Of a stretch of DNA of 35,348 bases, positions 25,358 to 33,724 are shown one piece after another (position 1 is the stretch's first letter; the number at the start of each line of letters is the position of its first letter). The DNA comes from Prevotella sp. (GTDB lineage: Bacteria; Bacteroidota; Bacteroidia; Bacteroidales; Bacteroidaceae). The DNA lies in contig JAGAGD010000023.1 of assembly GCA_017627765.1 (NCBI GenBank), forward strand, positions 1-35,348, written 5' to 3'. A model generated the notes under the pieces. It worked only from the letters and a program-made list of their open reading frames with translations, was not told where the DNA came from and ran no database searches. Position numbers and translations under genes: made by a program.

Positions 25358-26455
25358 ATGTTTAAGATTCCTACAAAGGTCCTATATCGTCAGCCTTTTG
25401 CCGAAACATATACCTGCATTGAGCAGACAGCGCACGAGCCAGTCTTGCTTAGCAGTTACGACTCTATTGACAAGCATAGCGGATTCTTGTTTGCGCCTTT
25501 TGCCTTGTCGGGCGATAGTCCTATCATTGTTATCCGCCCTGATAGAGTTGAAGAAATGCCCGTCCTTAAGTCAGATGACAGCGATGCCGACATTCCTGCT
25601 GCTGTTGTTGCAGACGAAGATGAAACTCGCAACAGGCAATGCTATGCTGAAGACTTCCGCAGTTGCCACATCAACCTGCTCAACGACAAGTTTCAGAAGA
25701 TAGTCTTAGCGCGTAGTTGCGACGAGATGTTTTGTTGCGGCGAAGTGCAGGAGGAAAGACTTTCCAGCATTGCAACAACATTGTTTCATAGGGCTTGCCG
25801 TCTGTTCCCGCGCCAGTTTGTAGCCTTAGTCTCTTCGCCTGTATGTGGATACTGGCTCATGGCTACCCCCGAAGTGTTGCTGAAACTGAAGAACAGGGAG
25901 GGCAGGAGCATGGCTCTTGCAGGAACAATGAAAGCAGAGAGTGTTCCGACAGCCGATATAGAGAATGGTAATGTGTCGTGCTGGTCAGACAAGAACAAGG
26001 AGGAGCAGCAGATAGTTGCACGCTATATATCCGACTGCCTAAGTCCTTATGTTGACAAACTAAGTCAGTCAGAGCCTCATACTATTGTTGCAGCCAATGT
26101 GTGTCACTTGCAGACCGATTTTGAGTTTACGCTGAAAGAATCGTCTTCTTTAGGAAAACTCGTGGCAGCACTTCATCCTACCCCCGCTGTGTGCGGACTG
26201 CCAAAGTCTGTTACCTGTCATCATATCATGGCTAATGAGCATTGCCATAGGGAATACTATAGCGGTTTTGCTGGTCCGTTGAACATTGATGATGCTACAA
26301 GTCTGTTTGTGTCGTTGCGCTGCATGCACATCATGCCAGACCGATTCCGTCTCTATGCTGGCGGAGGTCTGCTGAGGGAAAGCAGCGAAGAACAGGAGTG
26401 GCAGGAAACTTGTGCGAAGATGCAGGCGATGAGGAAATTGATAATTGACAATTAA
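25358..26455 (+). CDS. menF: Isochorismate synthase
   Basis: 365 aa. Chorismate-binding fold: KIVLARS, the central blocks EEQQIVARYISDCL and LQTDFEFTLKESSSLGKLVA, then LHPTPAVCGLPKS, REYYSGFAGPLN and LYAGGGLLRESSEEQEW at the C-terminus. It isomerises chorismate to isochorismate, the entry to menaquinone; the men context separates it from salicylate or siderophore homologues. The C-terminus (KLIIDN) is encoded by sequence that resembles a repeat flank (TTGATAATTGAC recurs at the 3' end of the hydrolase gene), and the TAA stop lies in a hexamer ATTAAC. So the repeat has shaped the last residues. Confidence 0.94.
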   Translation: MFKIPTKVLYRQPFAETYTCIEQTAHEPVLLSSYDSIDKHSGFLFAPFALSGDSPIIVIRPDRVEEMPVLKSDDSDADIPAAVVADEDETRNRQCYAEDFRSCHINLLNDKFQKIVLARSCDEMFCCGEVQEERLSSIATTLFHRACRLFPRQFVALVSSPVCGYWLMATPEVLLKLKNREGRSMALAGTMKAESVPTADIENGNVSCWSDKNKEEQQIVARYISDCLSPYVDKLSQSEPHTIVAANVCHLQTDFEFTLKESSSLGKLVAALHPTPAVCGLPKSVTCHHIMANEHCHREYYSGFAGPLNIDDATSLFVSLRCMHIMPDRFRLYAGGGLLRESSEEQEWQETCAKMQAMRKLIIDN

Positions 26456-26682
26456 CGTTAACTTTAACCTTAACGGGAACGGGAACTAGTTATGAGTTAT
26501 GAGTGTTGAGTTATGAGTGTTGAGTTATGAGTGTTGAGTTATGAGGGCTTTAACCTTACGGGAACAAAGACATACGCCCCCTTACCCCCTCTAACTTAGA
26601 GGGGGAATTGAGGATTGGGAACGATAACGTTAACTTTAACGGGAACTTTAACGTTAACTTTAACCTTAACTTTAACGGGAAC
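26451..26682 (+). repeat. Repeat patch menF-menD: tract, 14-bp tandem repeat, hairpin element (copy c), tract
   Basis: Hexamers ATTAAC, GTTAAC, TTTAAC, CTTAAC, GGGAAC, GGGAAC (26451-26486) start inside the menF stop. Then come 3.7 copies of the 14-mer GAGTTATGAGTGTT (26494-26545), the hairpin element (26571-26609, perfect 10-bp arms), and 11 hexamers in perfect register (26617-26682). The patch fills most of the 300-bp gap before menD; beyond it, 26683-26755 is AT-rich and shows nothing I recognise. Confidence 0.88.
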
Positions 26683-26755
26683 GTTTTTAATTGATAATTA
26701 CTTTTCCTCTCGATTGATGTGGTTGTAGCATCTGATAGAGATAATATCTATAATA

Positions 26756-28435
26756 ATGTTTTGTAATAAAGAAAACGTAAACATATTGACATCGCAACTT
26801 GTGGCTTATGGAGTAAGACACGCTGTAGTCTGTCCTGGCAGCAGGAATGCTCCTATTGTTCACAATCTTTGCGAGCATGAACAGGTTTGTTGCTATTCTG
26901 TAACCGATGAGCGGTGTGCGGGTTTCTATGCCTTAGGAATATGTCTTTCAACGAATAGTCCTGTTGTTGTGTGTGTTACGTCTGGCAGTGCCCTCATGAA
27001 TGTTGCCCCTGCTATTGTCGAGGCAATGTATCAGCACTTGCCAATCATCGTCATTAGTGCCGACCGTGCTCCGCAGTGGATTGGACAGCAAGACGGACAA
27101 GCCATGCCTCAGCCAATGGCTGTCAGTCAGTTTGTGCGCCATTCGGTTTCGCTTCCAGAACCTTCCGACGATGAACAGCGATGGTATTGCCGCCGCCTTG
27201 TCAGCGAGTGTCTGATAGCAAGCAGAAAAGGCTGTGGCGGTCCTGTTCACATCAATGTTCCGATAAGTGAACCTTTGTTTGATTTCTCCGTTGAGAAATT
27301 ACCAGAACCCCAAGTTGTTTCGTTGATTGAGCCCGATGCCAATATTGACGCAGGCTGTGAGTTTTTCCTTCAGTTGAAGGAGGCAAAGCGTCCGATGATG
27401 ATAATCGGACAGGCTGTCAACGAATATTTCATTGAAGAAGATGTTGCAGAGTTGGCAAGCAAGATGGTTGTCTTGCAAGAACCTCTCAGCACATTATATA
27501 ATAATAGGTGTCTTGTTGATTTAGCAGTGAAGGATTTGTCTGGCATTGAAGAATACGAACCCGATTTCGTCTTCTATGTCGGCGATGCAATAGTGAGCAA
27601 GCGTCTTAAGCATTTCCTTCGCCAGTGCAGCAGTTGCAGAGAGTGGATAGTCAATGCCGACGGCACACTCTACGACACATTCACTCATCTTGCAGGAATA
27701 GTCAAGGCTCATCCTGTCAGCATTATTTCGCAGATGGCTGAGGCTCTGAAGACAAAGGATTTAGGAGAAGAGACAGAGCAGTACATCCGTCTGTGGCATA
27801 CCAGACTTCAGGAATGTATTGACCGTATAGACACATGCCAGCCTGAGTTCTCCCAACTCTCGGCAGTGAGGCGTTTTGAGCAACACATTGACTCGCTTCA
27901 GCAACCATGCGTTGTGCATTATTCCAACAGCATGGCTGTTCGCCTCGCATCATTATATTCCCGTCATTTTGTTTATTGCAATCGTGGAGTCAACGGCATC
28001 GAAGGTTCGTTGTCTGTTGCCTGTGGCAATGCCGTTGCCACAACCAAGCGTGTGTTCTGCGTAATAGGCGACTTGAGCTTCTTCTATGATAGCAATGCCC
28101 TGTGGCAGTCGCAACTGAAAGGTAACCTGCGCATACTGCTATTGAACAATGGTGGTGGTGGAATATTCCGCAAGTTGAAAGGACTTGAGACGTCGGCAGC
28201 CCGCAAGGATTTTGTTGCTGCATCTCATGGTGCCGATGCTCGTGGAGTCTGCTTGCAGAATAACATTTCATACATTTCGGCAAACAGCGATGAAGAACTT
28301 GAGCAGCAACTTGACAAACTCGTCAATGCCGACAGCGACACCCCGATGCTTCTCGAAGTATTTACCGATGCAGATAGAGATATAAAAGAATATAATCAGG
28401 TTTTGAAGTTTACAGGTCTTAAGGATGTGAGGTGA
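26756..28435 (+). CDS. menD: SEPHCHC synthase (MenD)
   Basis: 559 aa. Thiamine-diphosphate enzyme of the MenD type. N-terminal domain: LTSQLVAYGVRHAVVCPGSRNAP with the MenD hallmark CPGSRNAP, and PIIVISADRAP. C-terminal cofactor domain: NRGVNGIEGSLSVACG and VFCVIGDLSFFYDSNAL, ending the Mg/ThDP site in LLLNNGGGGIFRKL. It joins isochorismate and 2-oxoglutarate to SEPHCHC. The first ATG (26756) gives MFCNKENVNILTSQL, a normal N-terminus. No promoter is visible in the repeat-filled gap, so it probably depends on readthrough from menF. Confidence 0.96.
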   Translation: MFCNKENVNILTSQLVAYGVRHAVVCPGSRNAPIVHNLCEHEQVCCYSVTDERCAGFYALGICLSTNSPVVVCVTSGSALMNVAPAIVEAMYQHLPIIVISADRAPQWIGQQDGQAMPQPMAVSQFVRHSVSLPEPSDDEQRWYCRRLVSECLIASRKGCGGPVHINVPISEPLFDFSVEKLPEPQVVSLIEPDANIDAGCEFFLQLKEAKRPMMIIGQAVNEYFIEEDVAELASKMVVLQEPLSTLYNNRCLVDLAVKDLSGIEEYEPDFVFYVGDAIVSKRLKHFLRQCSSCREWIVNADGTLYDTFTHLAGIVKAHPVSIISQMAEALKTKDLGEETEQYIRLWHTRLQECIDRIDTCQPEFSQLSAVRRFEQHIDSLQQPCVVHYSNSMAVRLASLYSRHFVYCNRGVNGIEGSLSVACGNAVATTKRVFCVIGDLSFFYDSNALWQSQLKGNLRILLLNNGGGGIFRKLKGLETSAARKDFVAASHGADARGVCLQNNISYISANSDEELEQQLDKLVNADSDTPMLLEVFTDADRDIKEYNQVLKFTGLKDVR

Positions 28436-28561
28436 ATAAAGCTCCCTATATCATTCCGATTAGGTTGAAGCCTCACATTATGATAACTCAAAAAAAATAT
28501 TCATATCAGTCCTTATAACCTTATGCTATCAACCACAAATAACCATTAAAAGAAACTATTT

Positions 28562-29383
28562 ATGGAAACAAGAGAATGGAAAAACGTTAAGGATTTTGAA
28601 GAAATCCTGCTTGAGGAATATAATGGTATAGCAAAGATAACCATCAATCGTCCTCGTTATCGCAATGCCTTTACCCCAAAGACAACATGGGAGTTGTCGC
28701 AGGCTTTTGCGTGGTGTCGTGAAGCACAGCACATCAGTGTTGTTATCCTGACAGGAGCAGGCGATAAGGCTTTCTGCTCTGGTGGCGACATGCACGTCAA
28801 GGGTCGTGGTGGCTATGTTGACGAAGCTGGCATTCCTCGCCTTAGTGTTCTCGATGTGCAGATGCAGATTCGCCGTCTGCCAAAACCAGTAATCGCTATG
28901 GTCAATGGATATGCTATTGGCGGCGGTCATGTTCTCCACTTGGTTTGCGACCTTACCATTGCTTCAGAAAATGCAATCTTCGGACAGACTGGTCCAAAGG
29001 TAGGTTCGTTTGATGCAGGTTTCGGAGCAAGCTATTTGGCTCGCATCGTAGGACAGAAGAAGGCTCGCGAGATTTGGTTCCTTTGCCGTCAGTACAGTGC
29101 AGAAGAAGCAGAGCGCATGGGACTTGTCAACAAGGTTGTTCCCTTCGATCGTCTTGAAGACGAATGTGTTGAGTGGGCAGAGATAATGATGGAGCGTTCT
29201 CCGCTTGCCTTGCGAATGATTAAGGCTGGTCTCAATGCCGAACTCGACGGACAGGCTGGTATACAAGAACTTGCTGGCGATGCCACAATGCTCTACTACT
29301 TCCTCGATGAGGCTCAAGAGGGCGGCAAGGCATTCCTCGAAAAACGTAAGCCCGACTTCTCCAAGTATCCTAAGATGCCTTAA
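28562..29383 (+). CDS. menB: 1,4-dihydroxy-2-naphthoyl-CoA synthase
   Basis: 273 aa, the normal MenB length. Crotonase fold: [16 protein letters not shown], oxyanion-hole segment [13 protein letters not shown], and the MenB blocks [20 protein letters not shown] and [20 protein letters not shown]. It closes the second ring of the naphthoquinone from succinylbenzoyl-CoA. It follows menD after 126 bp containing no module, unlike the other large gaps of the cluster. Its TAA stop overlaps by one base the first hexamer of the next repeat tract. Confidence 0.97.
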   Translation: METREWKNVKDFEEILLEEYNGIAKITINRPRYRNAFTPKTTWELSQAFAWCREAQHISVVILTGAGDKAFCSGGDMHVKGRGGYVDEAGIPRLSVLDVQMQIRRLPKPVIAMVNGYAIGGGHVLHLVCDLTIASENAIFGQTGPKVGSFDAGFGASYLARIVGQKKAREIWFLCRQYSAEEAERMGLVNKVVPFDRLEDECVEWAEIMMERSPLALRMIKAGLNAELDGQAGIQELAGDATMLYYFLDEAQEGGKAFLEKRKPDFSKYPKMP

Positions 29384-29553
29384 TTAACTTTAACTTTAAC
29401 GGGAACGGGGAACTAGTTATAAGTTATGAGTGTTGAGTTATGAGTTGTGAGAGCTTTAACTTTAATGGGATCAATGACATACGCCCCCTTACCCCCTCTA
29501 ACTTAGAGGGGGAATTTAAGATTGGGAACGTTAACTTTAACTTTAGCTTTAAT
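29383..29553 (+). repeat. Repeat patch menB-hydrolase: tract, TTATGAG repeat, hairpin element (copy d), tract
   Basis: ATTAAC, TTTAAC, TTTAAC, GGGAAC (29383-29406) begin at the menB stop. AACTAGTTATAAGTTATGAG and related repeats follow (29411-29450), then the hairpin element (29478-29516, perfect arms), then GGGAAC, GTTAAC, TTTAAC, TTTAGC, TTTAAT (29524-29553). A piece of modules D/E (29548-29596) leads into the next gene. The order equals that of the menF-menD patch. Confidence 0.85.
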
Positions 29554-29625
29554 CCTTAATCCTGCATAATTATGCACTAAATAAAGGCTATGCACTATAA
29601 TAACGCTTATCAGCTCGCTAAAAAA

Positions 29626-30873
29626 ATGAAGAAACTATATTTACTATTATTTCTCTTCTGTGCCTCAGTCCATGTTATGGCGCAAGATGCAGCAAACATT
29701 CTTGGTTCGTGGACTGGCAAACTCGACTTAGGGCAGATGTCGCTAACTGTTGTCCTCAATTTTGAACAAGCTAATGGCGATGTTGTCTGCACACTCGACA
29801 GTCCCGATCAGGGAGCAAAAGGCATTGCTGCAAGTAAGGAATTTCTCAGCAACGACTCCGTCTCAATCCGCATTGAGAGCATCGGGGCAACCTATCGGGC
29901 TCGTGTCTGTGGCAACAACCTTGAAGGAGTATTCACCCAGCGAGGCTACTCTTTCCCTCTTAACATGACTAAAGGCAAGCGTGTTGTCAATCGTCCGCAA
30001 CATCCTCAGCCACCATATCCTTATACTACAGAGGAAGTTACTTTCAGAAATGAGAAAGACGGGGCAACACTGGCTGGCACTATTACCTATCCCGTAGGCT
30101 ATAACGCAAAGCAGAAACCACCTGTAGTGCTGCTTGTCTCAGGAAGCGGACAGCAAAACCGCGACGAGGAACTGATGGAACATAAACCCTTTCTCGTCAT
30201 AGCCGACTATTTCGCACGCAACGGCATTGCTACTCTGCGCTACGACGACCGTGCAACAGCCGCTTCAGTAGGCGGTGATGTTCTGAATGCAACAACCGAA
30301 GATTTCATGCGCGATGCTGCGGCAGGCATCGACTTCCTTCGTGGACTAAAGAAGTTCAAGCAGATAGGTTGCCTCGGTCATAGCGAAGGTGCATCAATAG
30401 CCTTTATGCTTGGTTCCCGCAAGAAAGCCGACTTCATAGTCTCTATGGCAGGTATAGGTGTGAAAGGAGACACAGCACTGACAGCGCAGAGCAATCGTCT
30501 GCTTGAACTGTCGGGATTGTCGTCGTCGTTCACAGTCAAAGACTATCGTGAGATGCTCAATGCCCAGCCTGCTGTCAAGTGGGTTCAGTGGTTTATTGAC
30601 TACGACCCCTCCGACGATATTCGCAATACACGTTGTCCTGTCTTCGCACTCAATGGCAGCAGCGACTGTCAGGTCATTTCCAGTCTTAACCTCCGTGCTA
30701 TAGAGCAGCTTCTGCCTTCTGCGAAAAAGAATCTCATTAAAGAATATCCTTCACTCAATCATCTTTTCCAGCATTGCACTACAGGCTTGCCCGCAGAATA
30801 TGGACAGATAGAGGAGACTATCTCCCCCGAAGTGCTCCGCGACATGGCAGAGTGGATTAACTATGTGAATTGA
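29626..30873 (+). CDS. Exported alpha/beta hydrolase (S9/S33-like)
   Basis: 415 aa from ATG 29626; the upstream in-frame ATG at 29590 lies in repeat sequence and would only add residues before a good signal peptide (KKLYLLLFLFCASVHVMAQ, cut before Q20). An N-terminal beta-rich domain (about 22-125, NILGSWTGKLDLGQMSLTVV) precedes the hydrolase domain (about 140-415). The likely catalytic triad is S253 in GHSEG, D347 (GSSDCQV) and H379 (SLNHLFQ). It probably cleaves an ester or peptide bond in the periplasm or at the surface. Though it sits inside the men cluster, MenH is a cytoplasmic enzyme of about 250 aa without these extras, so I do not call it menH. Confidence 0.85.
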   Translation: MKKLYLLLFLFCASVHVMAQDAANILGSWTGKLDLGQMSLTVVLNFEQANGDVVCTLDSPDQGAKGIAASKEFLSNDSVSIRIESIGATYRARVCGNNLEGVFTQRGYSFPLNMTKGKRVVNRPQHPQPPYPYTTEEVTFRNEKDGATLAGTITYPVGYNAKQKPPVVLLVSGSGQQNRDEELMEHKPFLVIADYFARNGIATLRYDDRATAASVGGDVLNATTEDFMRDAAAGIDFLRGLKKFKQIGCLGHSEGASIAFMLGSRKKADFIVSMAGIGVKGDTALTAQSNRLLELSGLSSSFTVKDYREMLNAQPAVKWVQWFIDYDPSDDIRNTRCPVFALNGSSDCQVISSLNLRAIEQLLPSAKKNLIKEYPSLNHLFQHCTTGLPAEYGQIEETISPEVLRDMAEWINYVN

Positions 30874-30875
30874 TA

Positions 30876-31115
30876 ATTGACGGGAACTTTAACGGGAACG
30901 ATGACATACGCCATGAAAACTTTAACTTTAACGTTAACTTTAACTATGACATACGCCCCCTTACCCCCTCTAACTTTGAGGGGGAATTGAAGATTGGGAA
31001 CGACAACGGGAACTAGTTATGAGTTATAAGTTATGAGTTATGAGTATAAGTTAAATTTCCCATTCCCGTTAACGTTAACGTTAAAGTTAAGGTTAAAGTT
31101 CCCGTTCCCGTTAAC
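30876..31115 (+). repeat. Repeat patch hydrolase-menC with inverted tracts and hairpin element (copy e)
   Basis: NNNAAC tract from the hydrolase stop (30876-30949, including ATGAAAACTTTAAC and a broken start of an element, CATACGCC at 30905-30912). Hairpin element 30950-30988 (arms CCCCCTCTAA / TTTGAGGGGG, one base changed). Short tract 30996-31013, TTATGAG-type repeats 31014-31050, then a tract in the opposite direction, GTTNNN (31062-31115, eight units in register), ending just before menC. The two opposed tracts could pair over the whole gap. Confidence 0.85.
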
Positions 31116-31133
31116 TAGTTTTACTTTAATAAA

Positions 31134-32171
31134 ATGAAATACAATATAATGTTTAAGCCGAAGACTCTGCATTTCCGCCAGCCTGCAGGTACGTCACGCG
31201 GTGTTTATACCGAAAGGAAGATATGGCTGGTTTACATCAGAGACATCAACAACCCGACGCACGTGGGGGTGGGGGAGTGCGCTCCGCTGCCTAATCTGTC
31301 ATGCGACGATTTGCCCGACTATGAGGATATTCTCATAGATGCGTGCAATATAGTCAGCAGGACTGGGCATACTGATATTGACGAACTGCGCCCTTATCCG
31401 TCAATGCTCTTCGGACTTGAAACTGCCCTGCTGCATTGTCAGCGTGGCAGTTGGCAACTCTTCGATACTCCTTTCTCGCGTGGCGAAGAAGGAATACCCA
31501 TCAACGGACTAATCTGGATGGGTAGTTTCGAGGAAATGAACAAGCGGATAGAGGACAAGCTTGCACAGGGTTTCCGCTGCATCAAACTGAAAATAGGAGC
31601 AATAGACTTCGATAACGAACTGGCTCTATTGAAGAAGATTCGCAGCCGATTTGGCAAGGAGACTGTTGAATTGCGCGTTGATGCCAACGGAGCCTTTGCC
31701 CCCGAAGATGCACTGAGCAAGTTGGAAGCACTTTCCCAGTTCGACATCCATTCCATAGAGCAGCCCATCCGTGCAGGTCAGTGGAAGGAGATGGCGCGTC
31801 TTTGCCGTCATACTCCCCTGCCAATAGCCTTAGACGAGGAACTGATAGGAATAAAAAAGCCACAAGACAAGTCAGAACTGTTAGACACAATATCTCCGCA
31901 ATACATCATCCTGAAGCCGTCGCTGCATGGCGGAATGAAAGGCACTCGCGAATGGATAGACCAAGCCAACAAGCGTAACATTGGTTCGTGGATAACAAGT
32001 GCGCTGGAGAGTAACATAGGACTGAATGCCATTGCCAACCTTGCCGCCGACATCTATGGACCTGGTATCACGATGCCGCAGGGGCTTGGCACAGGTGCTC
32101 TCTTCACCGATAATATTGAGTTAGATGGATGCAAGTTGCAGATTGTTGACTGCAAACTTATGAGAATCTGA
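31134..32171 (+). CDS. menC: o-Succinylbenzoate synthase
   Basis: 345 aa. Enolase superfamily with the full MenC active site: K151-L-K153 (RCIKLKIG), metal ligands D183 (LRVDANGAF), E209 (HSIEQPI) and D234 (IALDEEL), and K261 (ILKPSLHGG). These line up with the K-x-K, D, E, D, K set of the E. coli enzyme. It dehydrates SHCHC to o-succinylbenzoate. A second possible start is the ATG at 31149 (residue 6); the first ATG is kept. It lies 44 bp before menE and is surely cotranscribed with it. Confidence 0.95.
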   Translation: MKYNIMFKPKTLHFRQPAGTSRGVYTERKIWLVYIRDINNPTHVGVGECAPLPNLSCDDLPDYEDILIDACNIVSRTGHTDIDELRPYPSMLFGLETALLHCQRGSWQLFDTPFSRGEEGIPINGLIWMGSFEEMNKRIEDKLAQGFRCIKLKIGAIDFDNELALLKKIRSRFGKETVELRVDANGAFAPEDALSKLEALSQFDIHSIEQPIRAGQWKEMARLCRHTPLPIALDEELIGIKKPQDKSELLDTISPQYIILKPSLHGGMKGTREWIDQANKRNIGSWITSALESNIGLNAIANLAADIYGPGITMPQGLGTGALFTDNIELDGCKLQIVDCKLMRI

Positions 32172-32215
32172 AAGGCTGATAGTAATAATAAGACATATAT
32201 AAAAAGGAAAAGCAG

Positions 32216-33256
32216 ATGACTATTGAAGAGTTTCTTGCAGAATGGCGCAACGATAGCGACAGGGTGCTTGTGCATACAAGCGGGTCTACAGGCAAGCCAA
32301 AGCCTATGTGGGTTGAGAAGCAGCGCATGAAGAACAGTGCCAGCATGACTTGCGACTTTCTTGGTCTCAACGAAGGCGACACCGCCTTGCTCTGCATGCC
32401 ACTTGATTTCATTGCAGGCAAGATGATGGTCGTGCGCAGCCTTGTCCGTAAGATGCAGCTTTTCTGTGTCACTCCCTCGTCTCATCCCTTGTCAGCATCC
32501 AGTTTGCAGTCTGTGGGCAGACAGTCATTCGACTTTGTAGCCATGACTCCTATGCAGGTTTTCAGTACGTTGCAGGTTGACGAAGAGCGCGACCGTCTGA
32601 GAAACGTCAGACACCTTCTTATAGGTGGCGGAGCCATAAGCAAGCAGTTAGAATACGAGCTCCGCGACTTCCCCCATGCTGTGTGGAGCAGTTATGGCAT
32701 GACTGAGACCCTCTCTCACATAGCCCTCCGCCAAATCAACGGAGAGTCTGCATCGCTTTGGTACACACCAATGACTGGTGTTACCGTAGGTCAGACCAGC
32801 GAACAATGTCTTTGGATAGATGCTCCGCAGGTAGCCGAAGGCAGGATAGTCACCAACGATATTGTAGTGATGCACGACGATGGCATCCGTTTCCGTGTCA
32901 TTGGTCGCAAAGACAATACCATTTGTTCTGGCGGAATAAAGATACAGGCAGAGGAAGTAGAGCGGTTGTTGGCACAACATCTCACGATGCCATTCACCAT
33001 AAGTAAAGCCCGCGACGAAAAGTTTGGCGAAGTAGTAGTCTTGCTCGTAGTAGGCAATAACATAACCGACAGTGTCTCGCAAGTCTGCAAGAACTCTCTC
33101 CCCCGCTACTGGCAGCCCAAGCACATCATAGAAGTAGACCATCTGCCTCAGACCGCCACAGGAAAGCCCAACCGCGCCGAAGCAAAGAAAATAGTTGAAA
33201 AACTACTTGTCTCTAACTTTAACGGGAACGACAACGTTAATGACAACGGAAACTAA
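32216..33256 (+). CDS. menE: o-Succinylbenzoate-CoA ligase, short form with repeat-derived tail
   Basis: 346 aa. Adenylate-forming enzyme: P-loop TSGSTGKPK (21-29), SSYGMTETLSHIALR, the hinge block RFRVIGRKDNTICSGGIKIQ, and the C-terminal lysine in LPQTATGKPNRAEAK. It starts at the P-loop and lacks about 120 N-terminal residues of E. coli-type MenE; short forms are usual in Bacteroidetes. It activates o-succinylbenzoate with CoA. The natural protein appears to end near KIVEKLLV; the last 14 residues (333-346, alternating with Asn) are seven NNNAAC repeat units read in frame before the TAA stop. Confidence 0.93.
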   Translation: MTIEEFLAEWRNDSDRVLVHTSGSTGKPKPMWVEKQRMKNSASMTCDFLGLNEGDTALLCMPLDFIAGKMMVVRSLVRKMQLFCVTPSSHPLSASSLQSVGRQSFDFVAMTPMQVFSTLQVDEERDRLRNVRHLLIGGGAISKQLEYELRDFPHAVWSSYGMTETLSHIALRQINGESASLWYTPMTGVTVGQTSEQCLWIDAPQVAEGRIVTNDIVVMHDDGIRFRVIGRKDNTICSGGIKIQAEEVERLLAQHLTMPFTISKARDEKFGEVVVLLVVGNNITDSVSQVCKNSLPRYWQPKHIIEVDHLPQTATGKPNRAEAKKIVEKLLVSNFNGNDNVNDNGN

Positions 33257-33516
33257 TCTAACGGGAACGTTAACATTAAATTTCCAGTTCCTGTCCTCAA
33301 CACTTATAACTCATAACTTATAACTTATAACTCACAACTAGTTCCCGTTCCCGTTATCGTTCCCGTTGAATATGTTCCCGTTCCCAATCTTCAATTCCCC
33401 CTCTAAGTTAGAGGGGGTGCCCCAACGGGGCGGGGGCGTATGTCATAGTTAAAGTTAACGTTAAAGTTAAAGTTTTCATGGCGTCTGTCATTGTTCCCGT
33501 TAAGGTTAAGGTTAAT
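33212..33516. repeat. Repeat patch between convergent menE and aroB, first half (element copy f)
   Basis: NNNAAC tract 33212-33274 (inside and after the menE end). TTATGAG-type repeats follow on the opposite strand (about 33299-33340). GTTNNN tract 33341-33385. Hairpin element, long form, on minus (33393-33442) with arms CCCCCTCTAA/TTAGAGGGGG and a second stem GCCCC/GGGGC (33419-33431, loop AAC). GTTNNN tract 33442-33516, interrupted at 33478-33492. Tract direction flips between the menE side and the aroB side, so each reads NNNAAC in the sense of its own gene. Confidence 0.88.
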
Positions 33517-33565
33517 TCTTATTCTTTCATTTTTAATCCTGCACCGTGCAGCTGCATGGTGTAGA

Positions 33566-33615
33566 CATACTCCTCAGTCACTTCGTGACAGCTCCCCTAA
33601 CTTAGGGGAGCAATT
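33566..33615 (-). repeat. Two-stem dispersed element, second copy
   Basis: Near-identical inverse of 253-300. Stem 1 GCTCCCCTAA / TTAGGGGAGC around a single C (33591-33611); stem 2 GTCAC/GTGAC around TTC (33577-33589); flanked by CATACTCC and AATT. The parallel with the long module B copies next to it suggests a common ancestor. Confidence 0.8.
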
Positions 33616-33724
33616 TCTTTATTTGAGTATTTAATATCACACAGATTCCTCAGCTGTTTCAGATTTTCCAACTTTAACTTGTAAACTTAATAGCTATGGA
33701 CTGTCAAAGACTCAGGCAGTAGCT

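Noticed and set aside
29626..30873. Naming the hydrolase gene menH because of its place in the men cluster
   Set aside because: A signal peptide, an extra N-terminal domain and a length of 415 aa do not fit MenH.
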